Source of the DNA: Deltaproteobacteria bacterium
GTDB lineage: Bacteria; Desulfobacterota; Desulfarculia; Adiutricales; Adiutricaceae
DNA length: 5,808 bases
Direction: 5' to 3'
Assembly: GCA_031269135.1 (NCBI GenBank)
Contig: JAISZP010000256.1
Location: 1 to 5,808, forward strand
The position numbers and the translations under genes are program-made. The notes under the pieces are model-generated. The model did no database searches, was not told the origin of the DNA, and saw only the letters and a list, made by a program, of their open reading frames with translations. Shown here one piece after another: positions 1 through 5,712 of the stretch; position 1 is the first letter of the stretch, and each line of letters begins with the position of its first letter.

Positions 1-464
1 GACGCTTAAGACCGATCAAAACCGCCGACGGAGGCTTCATCGTCGACGACAGCTACAACGCCAATCCAAGTTCGGTTCAGGCCGCTCTTGATTTCATGGC
101 GACTTTAGAGGCTCCTAAAGGGGCCATCCTGGGCGACATGCTGGAACTGGGAGACGATACGAAACTATTTCACCAAAAGGTCGGGACTTGGGCCGCCAAG
201 GCCGACCTGGACTATCTGGCGCTGGTCGGAGATTTGATGGCTGAGGCTAAAAAAGCGGCCCTGGACGAAGGCATGGCGGACGAAAAGGTCGAGCTGTTCA
301 GCGATCCTCTAAAAGCCGCCCAGTGGATAATCGAGGTTTCGCCGAAACGTTCGGTCACCTTGATAAAAGCTTCTCATAGCGTGGGCTTGGACAGGGCGGC
401 GACTTTTCTGCTCGCTCAAAAGCAAAATATGATGAAAGAGAACAACCTGCGAAATGCTCTATAA
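1..464 (+). CDS. murF: MurF, UDP-MurNAc-tripeptide--D-Ala-D-Ala ligase, C-terminal part (5' end outside window)
   Basis: Cytoplasmic ATP-dependent Mur ligase that joins D-Ala-D-Ala to the UDP-MurNAc-tripeptide, the last soluble step before MraY. The reading frame is open from base 3, well before the first ATG at 96, and ends at TAA 462-464, so about 153 residues of a protein normally near 450-480 are present. They form the C-terminal Mur ligase domain. The segment DDSYNANPSS (from about base 45) is a MurF hallmark, followed by the GAILGDMLELGDD strand-turn and, near the end, TLIKASHSVGLDR. In most MurF proteins I know that last motif reads KGSR or KGSH; here the glycine is alanine, which looks like a tolerated substitution. 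The last 11 bp overlap mraY, suggesting translational coupling. The ATG at 96 is internal, not a start. Identification is secure. Confidence 0.95.
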   Translation, partial: RLRPIKTADGGFIVDDSYNANPSSVQAALDFMATLEAPKGAILGDMLELGDDTKLFHQKVGTWAAKADLDYLALVGDLMAEAKKAALDEGMADEKVELFSDPLKAAQWIIEVSPKRSVTLIKASHSVGLDRAATFLLAQKQNMMKENNLRNAL

Positions 465-1533
465 ACTACTTCTGGACTTGACCGACGGACTTAGCTTTTT
501 TAACGTCTTTAGGTATATAACGTTTCGCATCATTCTTTCCGCCCTGACCTCGATGGGTATATGGTTCATATTCGGGAAAAGGTTCATAGAATTCATCAAG
601 GCTTACCACATAAAACAGTACATCCGCACCGACGGGCCGGCCACCCATCAACAAAAAAGCGGCACCCCGACTATGGGAGGCGTGATGGTTCTGTTATCCG
701 CGTTAGTTTCGTGTCTATTATGGACGGACGTTTTTTCCAGTTTAGTGAGACTTATGTGGGGGGTGATACTTCTTTACGCGCTAATCGGGTTTCGAGACGA
801 TTATTTGAAAATCAAGCGCCGCCGAAACGAGGGACTCACGGGACGCCAAAAGCTGGCGGCCCAGTGTTTGATAGGACTTCTGGCCGGGACTTATTTGTAT
901 TTCGACCCTAACTACACGACCACTCTGACCGTGCCTGGACTTAAGGCCTTCGTCTGGGACATCGGGCCGTTTTATATCGCTTTCGCCGCCTTGGTTTTGG
1001 TGGGGACTTCCAACGCCGTCAACCTGACCGACGGCTTGGACGGGCTGGCGATCGGCCCATTCATCATGGCCGCCGGCACCTACATGATCTTCGCTTACTG
1101 CGTCGGAAATTCGGTGATCGCAAGACACCTGCAACTGACCACGGTCCCTGGCTCGGCTGAGGTGGCGGTGTTGTTGGCGGCTTTGATAGGCTCAGGTCTG
1201 GGCTTTTTGTGGTTCAACACCTACCCGGCCCAGATATTTTTAGGCGACGTCGGCTCGCTATCGCTCGGTTCGGCTTTAGGTTTGGCGGCTCTGATAGTCA
1301 AGCAGGAACTTTTGTTGATCTTAGTGGGAGGCATTTTCGTCATAGAGGCGATTTCGGTCATCATGCAGGTGAGCTTTTTCAAAGCCACCAAAGGCAGGCG
1401 CCTTTTGAGAATGGCGCCTCTCCACCACCACTTTGAACTCAAAGGATGGCCCGAGCCTAAAGTAATCGTGAGGTTTTGGATCATAGCCATCATCCTAAGC
1501 TTAGCCGGTTTGTCCACCTTGAAGCTTAGGTGA
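454..1533 (+). CDS. mraY: MraY, phospho-N-acetylmuramoyl-pentapeptide transferase
   Basis: Integral membrane enzyme that transfers phospho-MurNAc-pentapeptide from its UDP carrier to undecaprenyl phosphate, making lipid I. At 359 aa it has the usual family length (about 360), with around ten hydrophobic segments. Visible motifs in order: TPTMGG (71-76), the DD pair D115/D116 in GFRDDYLK, NAVNLTDGLDGL (187-198, with D193 and D196), FLGDVGSL (262-269, catalytic-site D265), and the HHH triad 324-326 in APLHHHFELKGW. The residue before the DD pair is Arg where Val is common. ATG 454 is the only sensible start: the same frame has a stop at 433-435, and MLYKLLLDL is a typical MraY N-terminus. No strong Shine-Dalgarno sequence is well placed (an AAAGAG lies about 13 nt upstream), so translation probably depends on coupling to murF, which it overlaps by 11 bp. 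Confidence 0.97.
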   Translation: MLYKLLLDLTDGLSFFNVFRYITFRIILSALTSMGIWFIFGKRFIEFIKAYHIKQYIRTDGPATHQQKSGTPTMGGVMVLLSALVSCLLWTDVFSSLVRLMWGVILLYALIGFRDDYLKIKRRRNEGLTGRQKLAAQCLIGLLAGTYLYFDPNYTTTLTVPGLKAFVWDIGPFYIAFAALVLVGTSNAVNLTDGLDGLAIGPFIMAAGTYMIFAYCVGNSVIARHLQLTTVPGSAEVAVLLAALIGSGLGFLWFNTYPAQIFLGDVGSLSLGSALGLAALIVKQELLLILVGGIFVIEAISVIMQVSFFKATKGRRLLRMAPLHHHFELKGWPEPKVIVRFWIIAIILSLAGLSTLKLR

Positions 1534-1546
1534 AAAGCGATATAAG
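1519..1546 (+). promoter_or_regulatory. Possible sigma-70-type promoter upstream of murD (weak)
   Basis: TTGAAG (1519-1524) and TATAAG (1541-1546) are separated by 16 nt and match the -35 and -10 consensus at 4/6 and 5/6 positions. The -35 element lies inside the last codons of mraY and the -10 at the start of the repeat array. A promoter here would serve murD-ftsW-murG. The repeats contain several TATA-like words by nature (another TATAAG is at 1555-1560), so chance is a real alternative. Confidence 0.22.
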
Positions 1547-1674
1547 CCGTGCCGTATAAGACGCGCGATAAAGACCATTCAATAAAGGCCATGGCATAAA
1601 AGCGACGCCGTATAGGCCATTGCGTAAAGGCCATTTCATAAGGGCCATTCCATAGAGACATTGCCGTAGAGACG
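1537..1674 (+). repeat. Degenerate 14-bp tandem repeat array between mraY and murD
   Basis: The gap between mraY and murD (181 bp) is mostly one tandem array of about ten imperfect units with approximate consensus TTGCATAAAGGCCA. Units start at 1537 (12 bp), 1549, 1563 (15 bp), 1578, 1592, 1606, 1620, 1634, 1648 (13 bp) and 1661; the rest are exactly 14 bp. The clearest copies are 1578-1591, 1620-1633 and 1634-1647, which share ATAAAGGCCA, GTAAAGGCCA and ATAAGGGCCA endings. Since 14 is not a multiple of three and lengths vary, the array does not encode a repeated peptide. It begins 3 bp after the mraY stop and ends 40 bp before murD. No strong hairpin or T-tract terminator is seen. Confidence 0.85.
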
Positions 1675-1703
1675 TTTTTAGGCTCGTCGAAGAATTCCCA
1701 GCC

Positions 1704-1712
1704 AAGAGAAAG
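1704..1712 (+). promoter_or_regulatory. Ribosome binding site of murD
   Basis: The purine run AAGAGAAAG lies just upstream of the tandem ATGATG at 1715-1720. It is a poor match to GGAGG. Its spacing (2 nt to the first ATG, 5 nt to the second) slightly favours initiation at 1718, which would drop only one methionine. Confidence 0.45.
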
Positions 1713-1714
1713 AA

Positions 1715-3139
1715 ATGATGGATTCACCCGCTGCAAAAACCAATGGTTCCAACCGCAACAGCCTCAGCGACCAAAAATGTCTGGTCATGGGGGGCGGACT
1801 GTCGGGTTTGGCGTCGGTCAAGCTTTTGACTCGTTTAGGAGCTAAAGTCACCATCTCCGACAAAAAGCCCATAGCGGCCAAAGACGCCTTTTGGCTCTCG
1901 AGCGTAGGCGCGGACATCATCGATGAAGCCCAGGCTTACAGCATAATCGAACGATTCAGGTTGGTAGTCGTTTCTCCCGGGGTGCCTTTCGAGCATCCGC
2001 TCTTAAGACTCGCTCGAAGTTACGGCCTTGAAATCATCGGCGAGATCGAACTCGCTTTCAGAAATCAAAACCTCGATGTGCTGGCGGTCACCGGCAGCAA
2101 CGGCAAAACGACCACCGCAGCCTTAACCGGCTACATCCTCAATCGTCTGGGGGTCGAGACTTTCGTCGGCGGAAACATCGGCTGCCCTTTCGCTGAACTA
2201 TGCGTCATGAGCATAGACAAAAAAATAGGGGACATGAAGGCGGCTGTGCTGGAGATATCAAGCTTTCAATTAGAGACGATCGCGCAGTTTCACGCCAAAG
2301 CGGCGGCTTTTCTCAACCTTACTCCCGACCATCTGGACCGTCACGGCGACATGCAGGAGTATCTCAGAGTCAAAAGCCGGATTTTCAATCGCCAAAATCA
2401 AAGCGATCTCGCCGTGATAAATTTGGACGATCCTAACGTCCAAGGCCTCGGCGCCCCAGCCGGGCGTTTCGGCTTTTCGACTAAAAAACGTCCGGAGTTT
2501 GGAGGATATGTCGAGCAAGGGCTGATGAAGATAGTGGACGGGAAAAGTCTGCTGGGGGTCGCGGCTTGGTCCGATTTTAATCTCATCGGAGTCCATAACC
2601 AAGAAAACGTCATGGCCGCCGTCGGTTTGTGCTTAGGCCTCGACATCGACCCTCAAAGAGCGCTTTTGGCCGCCAGAGACTTCGTCGCCTCCGATCACCG
2701 TCTCCAGCAGGTCGGGGTCTACGATGGGGTGCGCTACATCGACGACTCCAAAGGAACCAACGTCGGGGCCGTGGCCAGGGCCTTGGAGAGTTTCGACGGT
2801 CCGGTGATACTCATAGCCGGGGGCAGAGACAAGGGACTGGATTTTAGTTATCTGGCGCCTTACGTGAGCAAGCATGTGAAAAAATTGATCATCATGGGAG
2901 AGAGCAGGGCCAAGATCAAGCGGAGTTTGGCGTCGGTGGCGAGTATTGCGGAAGTGAGCTCGATGTCGGAAGCGGTATCGGTCGCCAAATCCGAAGCCGA
3001 AATCGGGGATGTGGTTTTGCTCAGTCCCGCCTGCGCGAGTTTCGACATGTTCAAAGATTACAAAGAGCGCGGAGACGTGTTCGCCTCCGAAGTAAGACGC
3101 CAGGCCGGCGAAGAAGCCAGTTTCAAGGACCTAAAATGA
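1715..3139 (+). CDS. murD: MurD, UDP-N-acetylmuramoyl-L-alanine--D-glutamate ligase
   Basis: Cytoplasmic Mur ligase that adds D-Glu to UDP-MurNAc-L-Ala using ATP. The 474-aa product shows the family's three domains. The N-terminal Rossmann-like UDP-binding domain carries VMGGGLSGLAS (24-34) and SPGVP (87-91). The central ATPase domain has the P-loop GSNGKTTT (127-134, K131), E180 in LEISSFQLE, and TPDHLDRHG (203-211), followed by K220, which aligns with the carbamylated lysine of E. coli MurD. HN at 294-295 follows. The C-terminal domain has SDHRLQ (326-331), DDSKGTN (343-349), GGRDKG (369-374) and LLSPACASFDMF (435-446). It is slightly longer than E. coli MurD (438 aa), partly because of about 20 polar N-terminal residues before the first strand; the next in-frame Met (residue 25) would remove that strand, so 1715 or 1718 is the start. 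The stop overlaps ftsW by 4 bp. Confidence 0.96.
   Translation: MMDSPAAKTNGSNRNSLSDQKCLVMGGGLSGLASVKLLTRLGAKVTISDKKPIAAKDAFWLSSVGADIIDEAQAYSIIERFRLVVVSPGVPFEHPLLRLARSYGLEIIGEIELAFRNQNLDVLAVTGSNGKTTTAALTGYILNRLGVETFVGGNIGCPFAELCVMSIDKKIGDMKAAVLEISSFQLETIAQFHAKAAAFLNLTPDHLDRHGDMQEYLRVKSRIFNRQNQSDLAVINLDDPNVQGLGAPAGRFGFSTKKRPEFGGYVEQGLMKIVDGKSLLGVAAWSDFNLIGVHNQENVMAAVGLCLGLDIDPQRALLAARDFVASDHRLQQVGVYDGVRYIDDSKGTNVGAVARALESFDGPVILIAGGRDKGLDFSYLAPYVSKHVKKLIIMGESRAKIKRSLASVASIAEVSSMSEAVSVAKSEAEIGDVVLLSPACASFDMFKDYKERGDVFASEVRRQAGEEASFKDLK
3125..3129 (+). promoter_or_regulatory. Shine-Dalgarno sequence of ftsW inside murD
   Basis: AAGGA lies 6 nt before the ATG at 3136, within the last codons of murD. 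This is the best-formed ribosome binding site in the window. Together with the ATGA stop/start overlap at 3136-3139, it fixes the ftsW start and points to coupled translation. Confidence 0.7.
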
Positions 3140-4314
3140 AGCTGAAACTGCAAAGGCAACCGCTCGACACCTTGCTTCTGACCATAATCATCATGTTGAT
3201 GGGCTTGGGCGTGACGACGCTGCTGTCGGCCAGTTTTTCGCTGGCTGAGGTCACCTATCAAACTCCTTATTACTACTTTTTCTCTCAGCTCAAGCACTTG
3301 GGACTCGGCTGCGTGATGATGCTGATTCTCTCGCAGATTCCCTACAACTTTTTCGTTCGTTTTTCCGAGCTCTTAGGCATTTTCGCCTTGCTTCTTTTAG
3401 TTTTGATATTGGTTCCGGGTATGGCTAGAGAGGTCAAGGGCGCGGGCCGCTGGATGATTCTGGTCCCGTTTCAGCCCTCGGAAGCCACGAAACTCGCGGT
3501 GGTGGTGTTTTTAGCCCGCTATTTCAGCATGAACAAAGATTCGATCCATAAGTTTTGGTACGGCTTTGTCGTTCCGTCTTTGGTCATGGTCCTCGCCTGC
3601 GGTTTGATCGTCCTTGAAAAAGACTTGGGCGGCGCGATCGTCGTTTTCGTCATCGTCACTCTAATGATGCTGGCGGCTGGGGTCAGGCTTTGGAACTTCG
3701 CCTTTTTCATCTCGCTGGTCCCGCTGGTGATGGTGCTGATAAACATTTATAAACACCGCATAAGCCGCGTCATTTCTTGGCTTGACCCCTGGTCGGCGCC
3801 TCAGGCGGGCGGATTCAGCATCATTCATTCTTTTTACGCCTTCGCCAACGGTGGATTGTTTGGCGCCGGTCCCGGCGAGGGTCAACAGAAGATGTTTTTT
3901 CTCCCGGAAGTTCACACGGACTACATTTTTTCCATCTTGGGCGAAGAACTTGGTCTTGTTGGGGTGATCGCCACGTGTCTGCTCTTTTTAGGCTTGGCTT
4001 ACCGAGGGTTCATGATTGCGAGAGCCGCCAAAAATTTAAGCGGTTTTCATACCGCCATCGGGATGACCTTGACGATCTTAGTCCCGGCCTGCATCAACAT
4101 GTGCGTCGCCGTATCGCTGATTCCGGCCAAGGGTCTTCCTCTTCCTTTCTTCAGCTACGGAGGCTCCTCTCTGATAGTGTCGTGCACGGCCATAGGCATT
4201 CTCTTGAACGTCAGCGCTCAAAGCCAATCGGCGGCGCAAAACGACAGGTTGAACATGCCGCTTGTAGTCAAGCCTTACGTCAAAAGCGAACATATCGGCG
4301 TCAGGTCAAGTTAG
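3136..4314 (+). CDS. ftsW: FtsW, SEDS-family septal peptidoglycan glycosyltransferase
   Basis: Polytopic membrane protein of the SEDS family (FtsW/RodA/SpoVE), which polymerises lipid II at the division septum with a partner class B PBP (FtsI). At 392 aa it has normal length and about ten hydrophobic segments. Motifs: KGAGRWM (101-107), QPSEATKLA (113-121), KDLGGAIV (162-169), WLDPWSAPQAGGF (215-227), GGLFGAGPGEGQQK (239-252), LPEVHTDYIFSILGEELGLVG (from 256) with D262 at the position of the essential SEDS aspartate (D297 in E. coli FtsW), and KGLPLPFFSYGGSS (332-345). Small departures from the common wording are GPGEG where GLGxS is usual, and MCVAVSLIPAKG where MGV...LLPTKG is usual. RodA is the main alternative, but position between murD and murG strongly favours FtsW. 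Start set by ATGA overlap and AAGGA upstream. Confidence 0.95.
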   Translation: MKLKLQRQPLDTLLLTIIIMLMGLGVTTLLSASFSLAEVTYQTPYYYFFSQLKHLGLGCVMMLILSQIPYNFFVRFSELLGIFALLLLVLILVPGMAREVKGAGRWMILVPFQPSEATKLAVVVFLARYFSMNKDSIHKFWYGFVVPSLVMVLACGLIVLEKDLGGAIVVFVIVTLMMLAAGVRLWNFAFFISLVPLVMVLINIYKHRISRVISWLDPWSAPQAGGFSIIHSFYAFANGGLFGAGPGEGQQKMFFLPEVHTDYIFSILGEELGLVGVIATCLLFLGLAYRGFMIARAAKNLSGFHTAIGMTLTILVPACINMCVAVSLIPAKGLPLPFFSYGGSSLIVSCTAIGILLNVSAQSQSAAQNDRLNMPLVVKPYVKSEHIGVRSS

Positions 4315-4373
4315 CGGCAAGAGAAGTAAATGTCGGGGTAAGTCAATGTCAGGCGAAGTCGATGCCGAGTGAA
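4310..4373 (+). repeat. 16-bp tandem repeat spanning the ftsW stop to the murG start
   Basis: Three clear 16-bp units occupy 4326-4341 (GTAAATGTCGGGGTAA), 4342-4357 (GTCAATGTCAGGCGAA) and 4358-4373 (GTCGATGCCGAGTGAA). A weaker fourth copy at 4310-4325 overlaps the ftsW stop and matches the last unit at about 9 of 16 positions. Each of the three clear units holds an ATG at its fifth base (4330, 4346, 4362), and a purine-rich stretch ends each unit just upstream of the next ATG. Because 16 is not a multiple of three, the ATGs fall in three different frames. Only the third opens murG; the first reaches a stop after three codons and the second after eight. Confidence 0.85.
4351..4357 (+). promoter_or_regulatory. 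Likely ribosome binding site of murG, inside a repeat unit
   Basis: AGGCGAA ends 4 nt before ATG 4362 and is a partial match to AGGAGG. It is the tail of the middle 16-bp repeat unit. The equivalent tails of the other units (AAGAGAA at 4319-4325, GGGGTAA at 4335-4341) precede the ATGs at 4330 and 4346 at the same distance. Confidence 0.45.
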
Positions 4374-5480
4374 GCGGTGAGAGTGCTTATAGCCGCCGGA
4401 GGAACCGGCGGTCACATCATGCCGGCGGTGGCGGCGGCGGAGGCTATAAACGCTCTTGCGGAGGCGCGGTTTTTGTTCGTCGGCACGGGCAGGCCCGCCG
4501 AAGCCGCGATCTTAGGTCCTCTTGGCTATAAAAGGGAGCGGCTGGACGTGATCGGTCTTAAAGGGAAAGGGATTTTGGGGCTTCCTAAGGCTCTTTGGAA
4601 GGCTTTCCTAGCAATCATAAAGTCGATATCCCTCATACGCTCGTTTAAGCCGGATCTGTGTCTGGTCACAGGCGGCTACGTATGCGGCCCTGTCGGGGTG
4701 GCGGCGTTCATGTCGGGGACGCCCCTGGTGCTGCACGAGCAAAACAGCAGGCCGGGCCTCACCAATCGCTGGCTGTCGAGGCTGGCCAAACTGGTGTTTC
4801 TGGGTTTTCGGGAGGCGGCAAGCTCTTTTGACGCCGCAAAAGTCAGGGTCGTCGGAAACCCCGTCAGAGCTGAAATAGAGGCCTTGTCGGGTAGCGAGAG
4901 AGACTTTCAAGCAAAGCCCTCCGTAATACTGATTCTTGGAGGCTCTCAGGGAGCTAAAAGCCTAAATCAGGCGGCTTTGGAACTGGCCAGGGTCTTAAAA
5001 CAAAAAGGGACGGCGATTTCCTTCATCCATCAAACCGGCGAGAGCGAACTGCTCGAGGTGGAGAAAGCTTACCGAGAGCTTGGCGTCGAGGCGACGGTAA
5101 AAGCCTTTTTCAGCGATATGGTCTGGGTTTATAAAACCGCTCACTTGGCCATCAGCAGAGCCGGAGCGCTGACGATCGCCGAACTATGCGCCTGCAGACT
5201 CCCTTCGGTGCTGGTGCCTCTGCCGACGGCGGCCGACGATCACCAGACGATAAACGCTCTTTCGCTCGTCGACGCCGGAATCGCCCGGCTGGTTAAACAA
5301 CAGGACCTTCACAAGGGGGCTTTAATCGAAACAGCGGCCAAACTCTTGGAAAACCCGGCTGAACTCGCTCAGATGTCGAAAAAGGCCAAGAGCATCGCCA
5401 AAACCGACTCGGCGACCGTGATGGCTAAGACGTCTCTGGAATTAATCGGAAAGCGTCAGGGCGATATCGACCGACATTGA
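4362..5480 (+). CDS. murG: MurG, UDP-GlcNAc:lipid I N-acetylglucosaminyltransferase
   Basis: Peripheral membrane GT-B glycosyltransferase (family GT28) that adds GlcNAc from UDP-GlcNAc to lipid I, giving lipid II. From ATG 4362 the protein is 372 aa, within the normal 350-375 range, and starts MPSEAVRVLIAAGGTGGH. Motifs: glycine-rich loop GGTGGH (13-18, with H18), TGGYVCGP (103-110), HEQNSRPGLTNR (125-136), GNPVR (165-169), second glycine loop GGSQGA (193-198), HQTG (223-226), SRAGALTIAEL (265-275) and DDHQTINA (292-299). The frame stays open upstream to 3975, but that extra stretch lies over ftsW in another frame and lacks MurG similarity; ATG 4362 is the first in-frame ATG after the ftsW stop. 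GTG codons at 4377 and 4383 are less likely alternatives. The last codons (GDIDRH) and stop merge into the downstream 15-bp repeat array. Confidence 0.95.
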   Translation: MPSEAVRVLIAAGGTGGHIMPAVAAAEAINALAEARFLFVGTGRPAEAAILGPLGYKRERLDVIGLKGKGILGLPKALWKAFLAIIKSISLIRSFKPDLCLVTGGYVCGPVGVAAFMSGTPLVLHEQNSRPGLTNRWLSRLAKLVFLGFREAASSFDAAKVRVVGNPVRAEIEALSGSERDFQAKPSVILILGGSQGAKSLNQAALELARVLKQKGTAISFIHQTGESELLEVEKAYRELGVEATVKAFFSDMVWVYKTAHLAISRAGALTIAELCACRLPSVLVPLPTAADDHQTINALSLVDAGIARLVKQQDLHKGALIETAAKLLENPAELAQMSKKAKSIAKTDSATVMAKTSLELIGKRQGDIDRH

Positions 5481-5557
5481 TCGATTCAATATCGACCAAT
5501 TCAGGATTGGTCAATTCAAGATTGGTCAATTCAATATCGACCAATAATATCGATGAG
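5478..5557 (+). repeat. 15-bp tandem repeat array after murG
   Basis: Units with consensus TGGTCAATTCAAGAT lie at 5478-5492, 5493-5507, 5508-5522 and 5523-5537, followed by a shortened 13-bp unit 5538-5550 and a partial CGATGAG. Two neighbouring copies share 14 identical bases (ATTGGTCAATTCAA at 5506-5519 and 5521-5534), which points to recent duplication. The first unit begins at the murG stop codon itself, and a related CGACCGACAT precedes it in the last murG codons. Units alternate between GACC and GGTC versions, so the array contains two 7-bp perfect inverted repeats: GACCAAT 5494-5500 with ATTGGTC 5506-5512 (5-nt loop), and ATTGGTC 5521-5527 with GACCAAT 5539-5545 (11-nt loop). Neither stem is followed by a T-tract. 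Confidence 0.85.
5522..5550 (+). promoter_or_regulatory. Possible weak promoter upstream of murC
   Basis: TTGGTC (5522-5527) and TAATAT (5545-5550) are 17 nt apart, matching sigma-70 consensus at only 3/6 and 4/6 positions. Both lie in the AT-rich 15-bp repeat array, so a chance match is quite possible. If real, it would give murC its own transcript with an untranslated leader of about 160-170 nt containing the CAA tract. Confidence 0.15.
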
Positions 5558-5585
5558 AGCGGCTTTGATTAAGCGGCTTTCCTTA
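5558..5585 (+). repeat. Two-copy 14-bp tandem duplication
   Basis: AGCGGCTTTGATTA (5558-5571) and AGCGGCTTTCCTTA (5572-5585) are directly adjacent and differ at two positions. They follow the 15-bp array with only a few bases between but are unrelated to it in sequence. Confidence 0.7.
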
Positions 5586-5590
5586 AAGAT

Positions 5591-5660
5591 CGTCAACAAC
5601 AACAACACAACAAGAACAAGAACAACAACAAGAACAATCAAGATCATCAATCAACAACAA
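5591..5660 (+). repeat. CAA/AAC-rich low-complexity tract
   Basis: About 70 bases made almost only of A and C with a few G and T, built from CAA/ACA/AAC triplets broken by AAGAACAAG-like and ATCAAGATCATCAATC interruptions. The + strand is almost free of G and T, so the RNA would be largely unstructured. It lies 60 bp before the murC start. A frame running through it (ATG 5553 to TAA 5661-5663, 36 codons) would give a low-complexity Arg/Thr/Asn peptide with no visible ribosome binding site; I do not call it a gene. Confidence 0.8.
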
Positions 5661-5661
5661 T

Positions 5662-5687
5662 AATCCGGCTCGGGAATCCGGTTCAAA
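5662..5687 (+). repeat. 13-bp direct repeat with AATCCGG core
   Basis: AATCCGGCTCGGG (5662-5674) is followed immediately by AATCCGGTTCAAA (5675-5687), sharing the first seven bases and a few later ones. The CCGG cores are self-complementary, so the two copies could pair as a short 4-bp stem; that is too weak for a terminator, and no T-tract follows. Confidence 0.45.
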
Positions 5688-5700
5688 GTCGAGAGAATTA

Positions 5701-5712
5701 AGCGTTAACGCT
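5701..5712 (+). promoter_or_regulatory. 12-bp perfect palindrome upstream of murC
   Basis: AGCGTTAACGCT is a perfect 12-bp inverted repeat with no loop, centred 15 bp before the murC start codon. Perfect palindromes of this kind can be binding sites for dimeric regulators, but no second copy or recognised operator motif is visible. It could also come from local duplication, since TTAAGCG and TTAACGC (5698-5704, 5705-5711) are near-identical adjacent heptamers. Its regulatory role is therefore only a possibility. Confidence 0.3.

Noticed and set aside
96..464. A separate 122-residue gene starting at ATG 96.
   Set aside because: The frame is open back to the window edge and the upstream codons spell the conserved MurF motif DDSYNANPSS, so 96 is an internal Met.
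1537..1674. The 14-bp array or the 15-bp array as a CRISPR locus.
   Set aside because: Units are 12-16 bp and directly adjacent, with no unique spacers between them and no cas genes.
1221..1736. A 171-residue minus-strand frame spanning the end of mraY and the 14-bp repeat array.
   Set aside because: It is antisense to conserved mraY codons for most of its length, and the repeat is 14 bp, so it encodes no regular peptide repeat. No ribosome binding site or known domain is seen.
3975..4361. An upstream in-frame extension of murG giving a 501-residue protein starting inside ftsW.
   Set aside because: The extra stretch lies in another frame over well-conserved ftsW, is rich in Arg and Ser as shadow frames are, and MurG homology begins right after ATG 4362, which gives a normal family length.
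5494..5545. The inverted repeats after murG as a rho-independent terminator.
   Set aside because: Stems are only 7 bp and AT-rich, and no run of T follows on the + strand.
5553..5663. A 36-codon frame through the CAA tract as a leader peptide of murC.
   Set aside because: There is no ribosome binding site, the composition is dictated by the low-complexity tract, and no attenuator-like stem-loops follow. Conservation of the frame in relatives would revive it.
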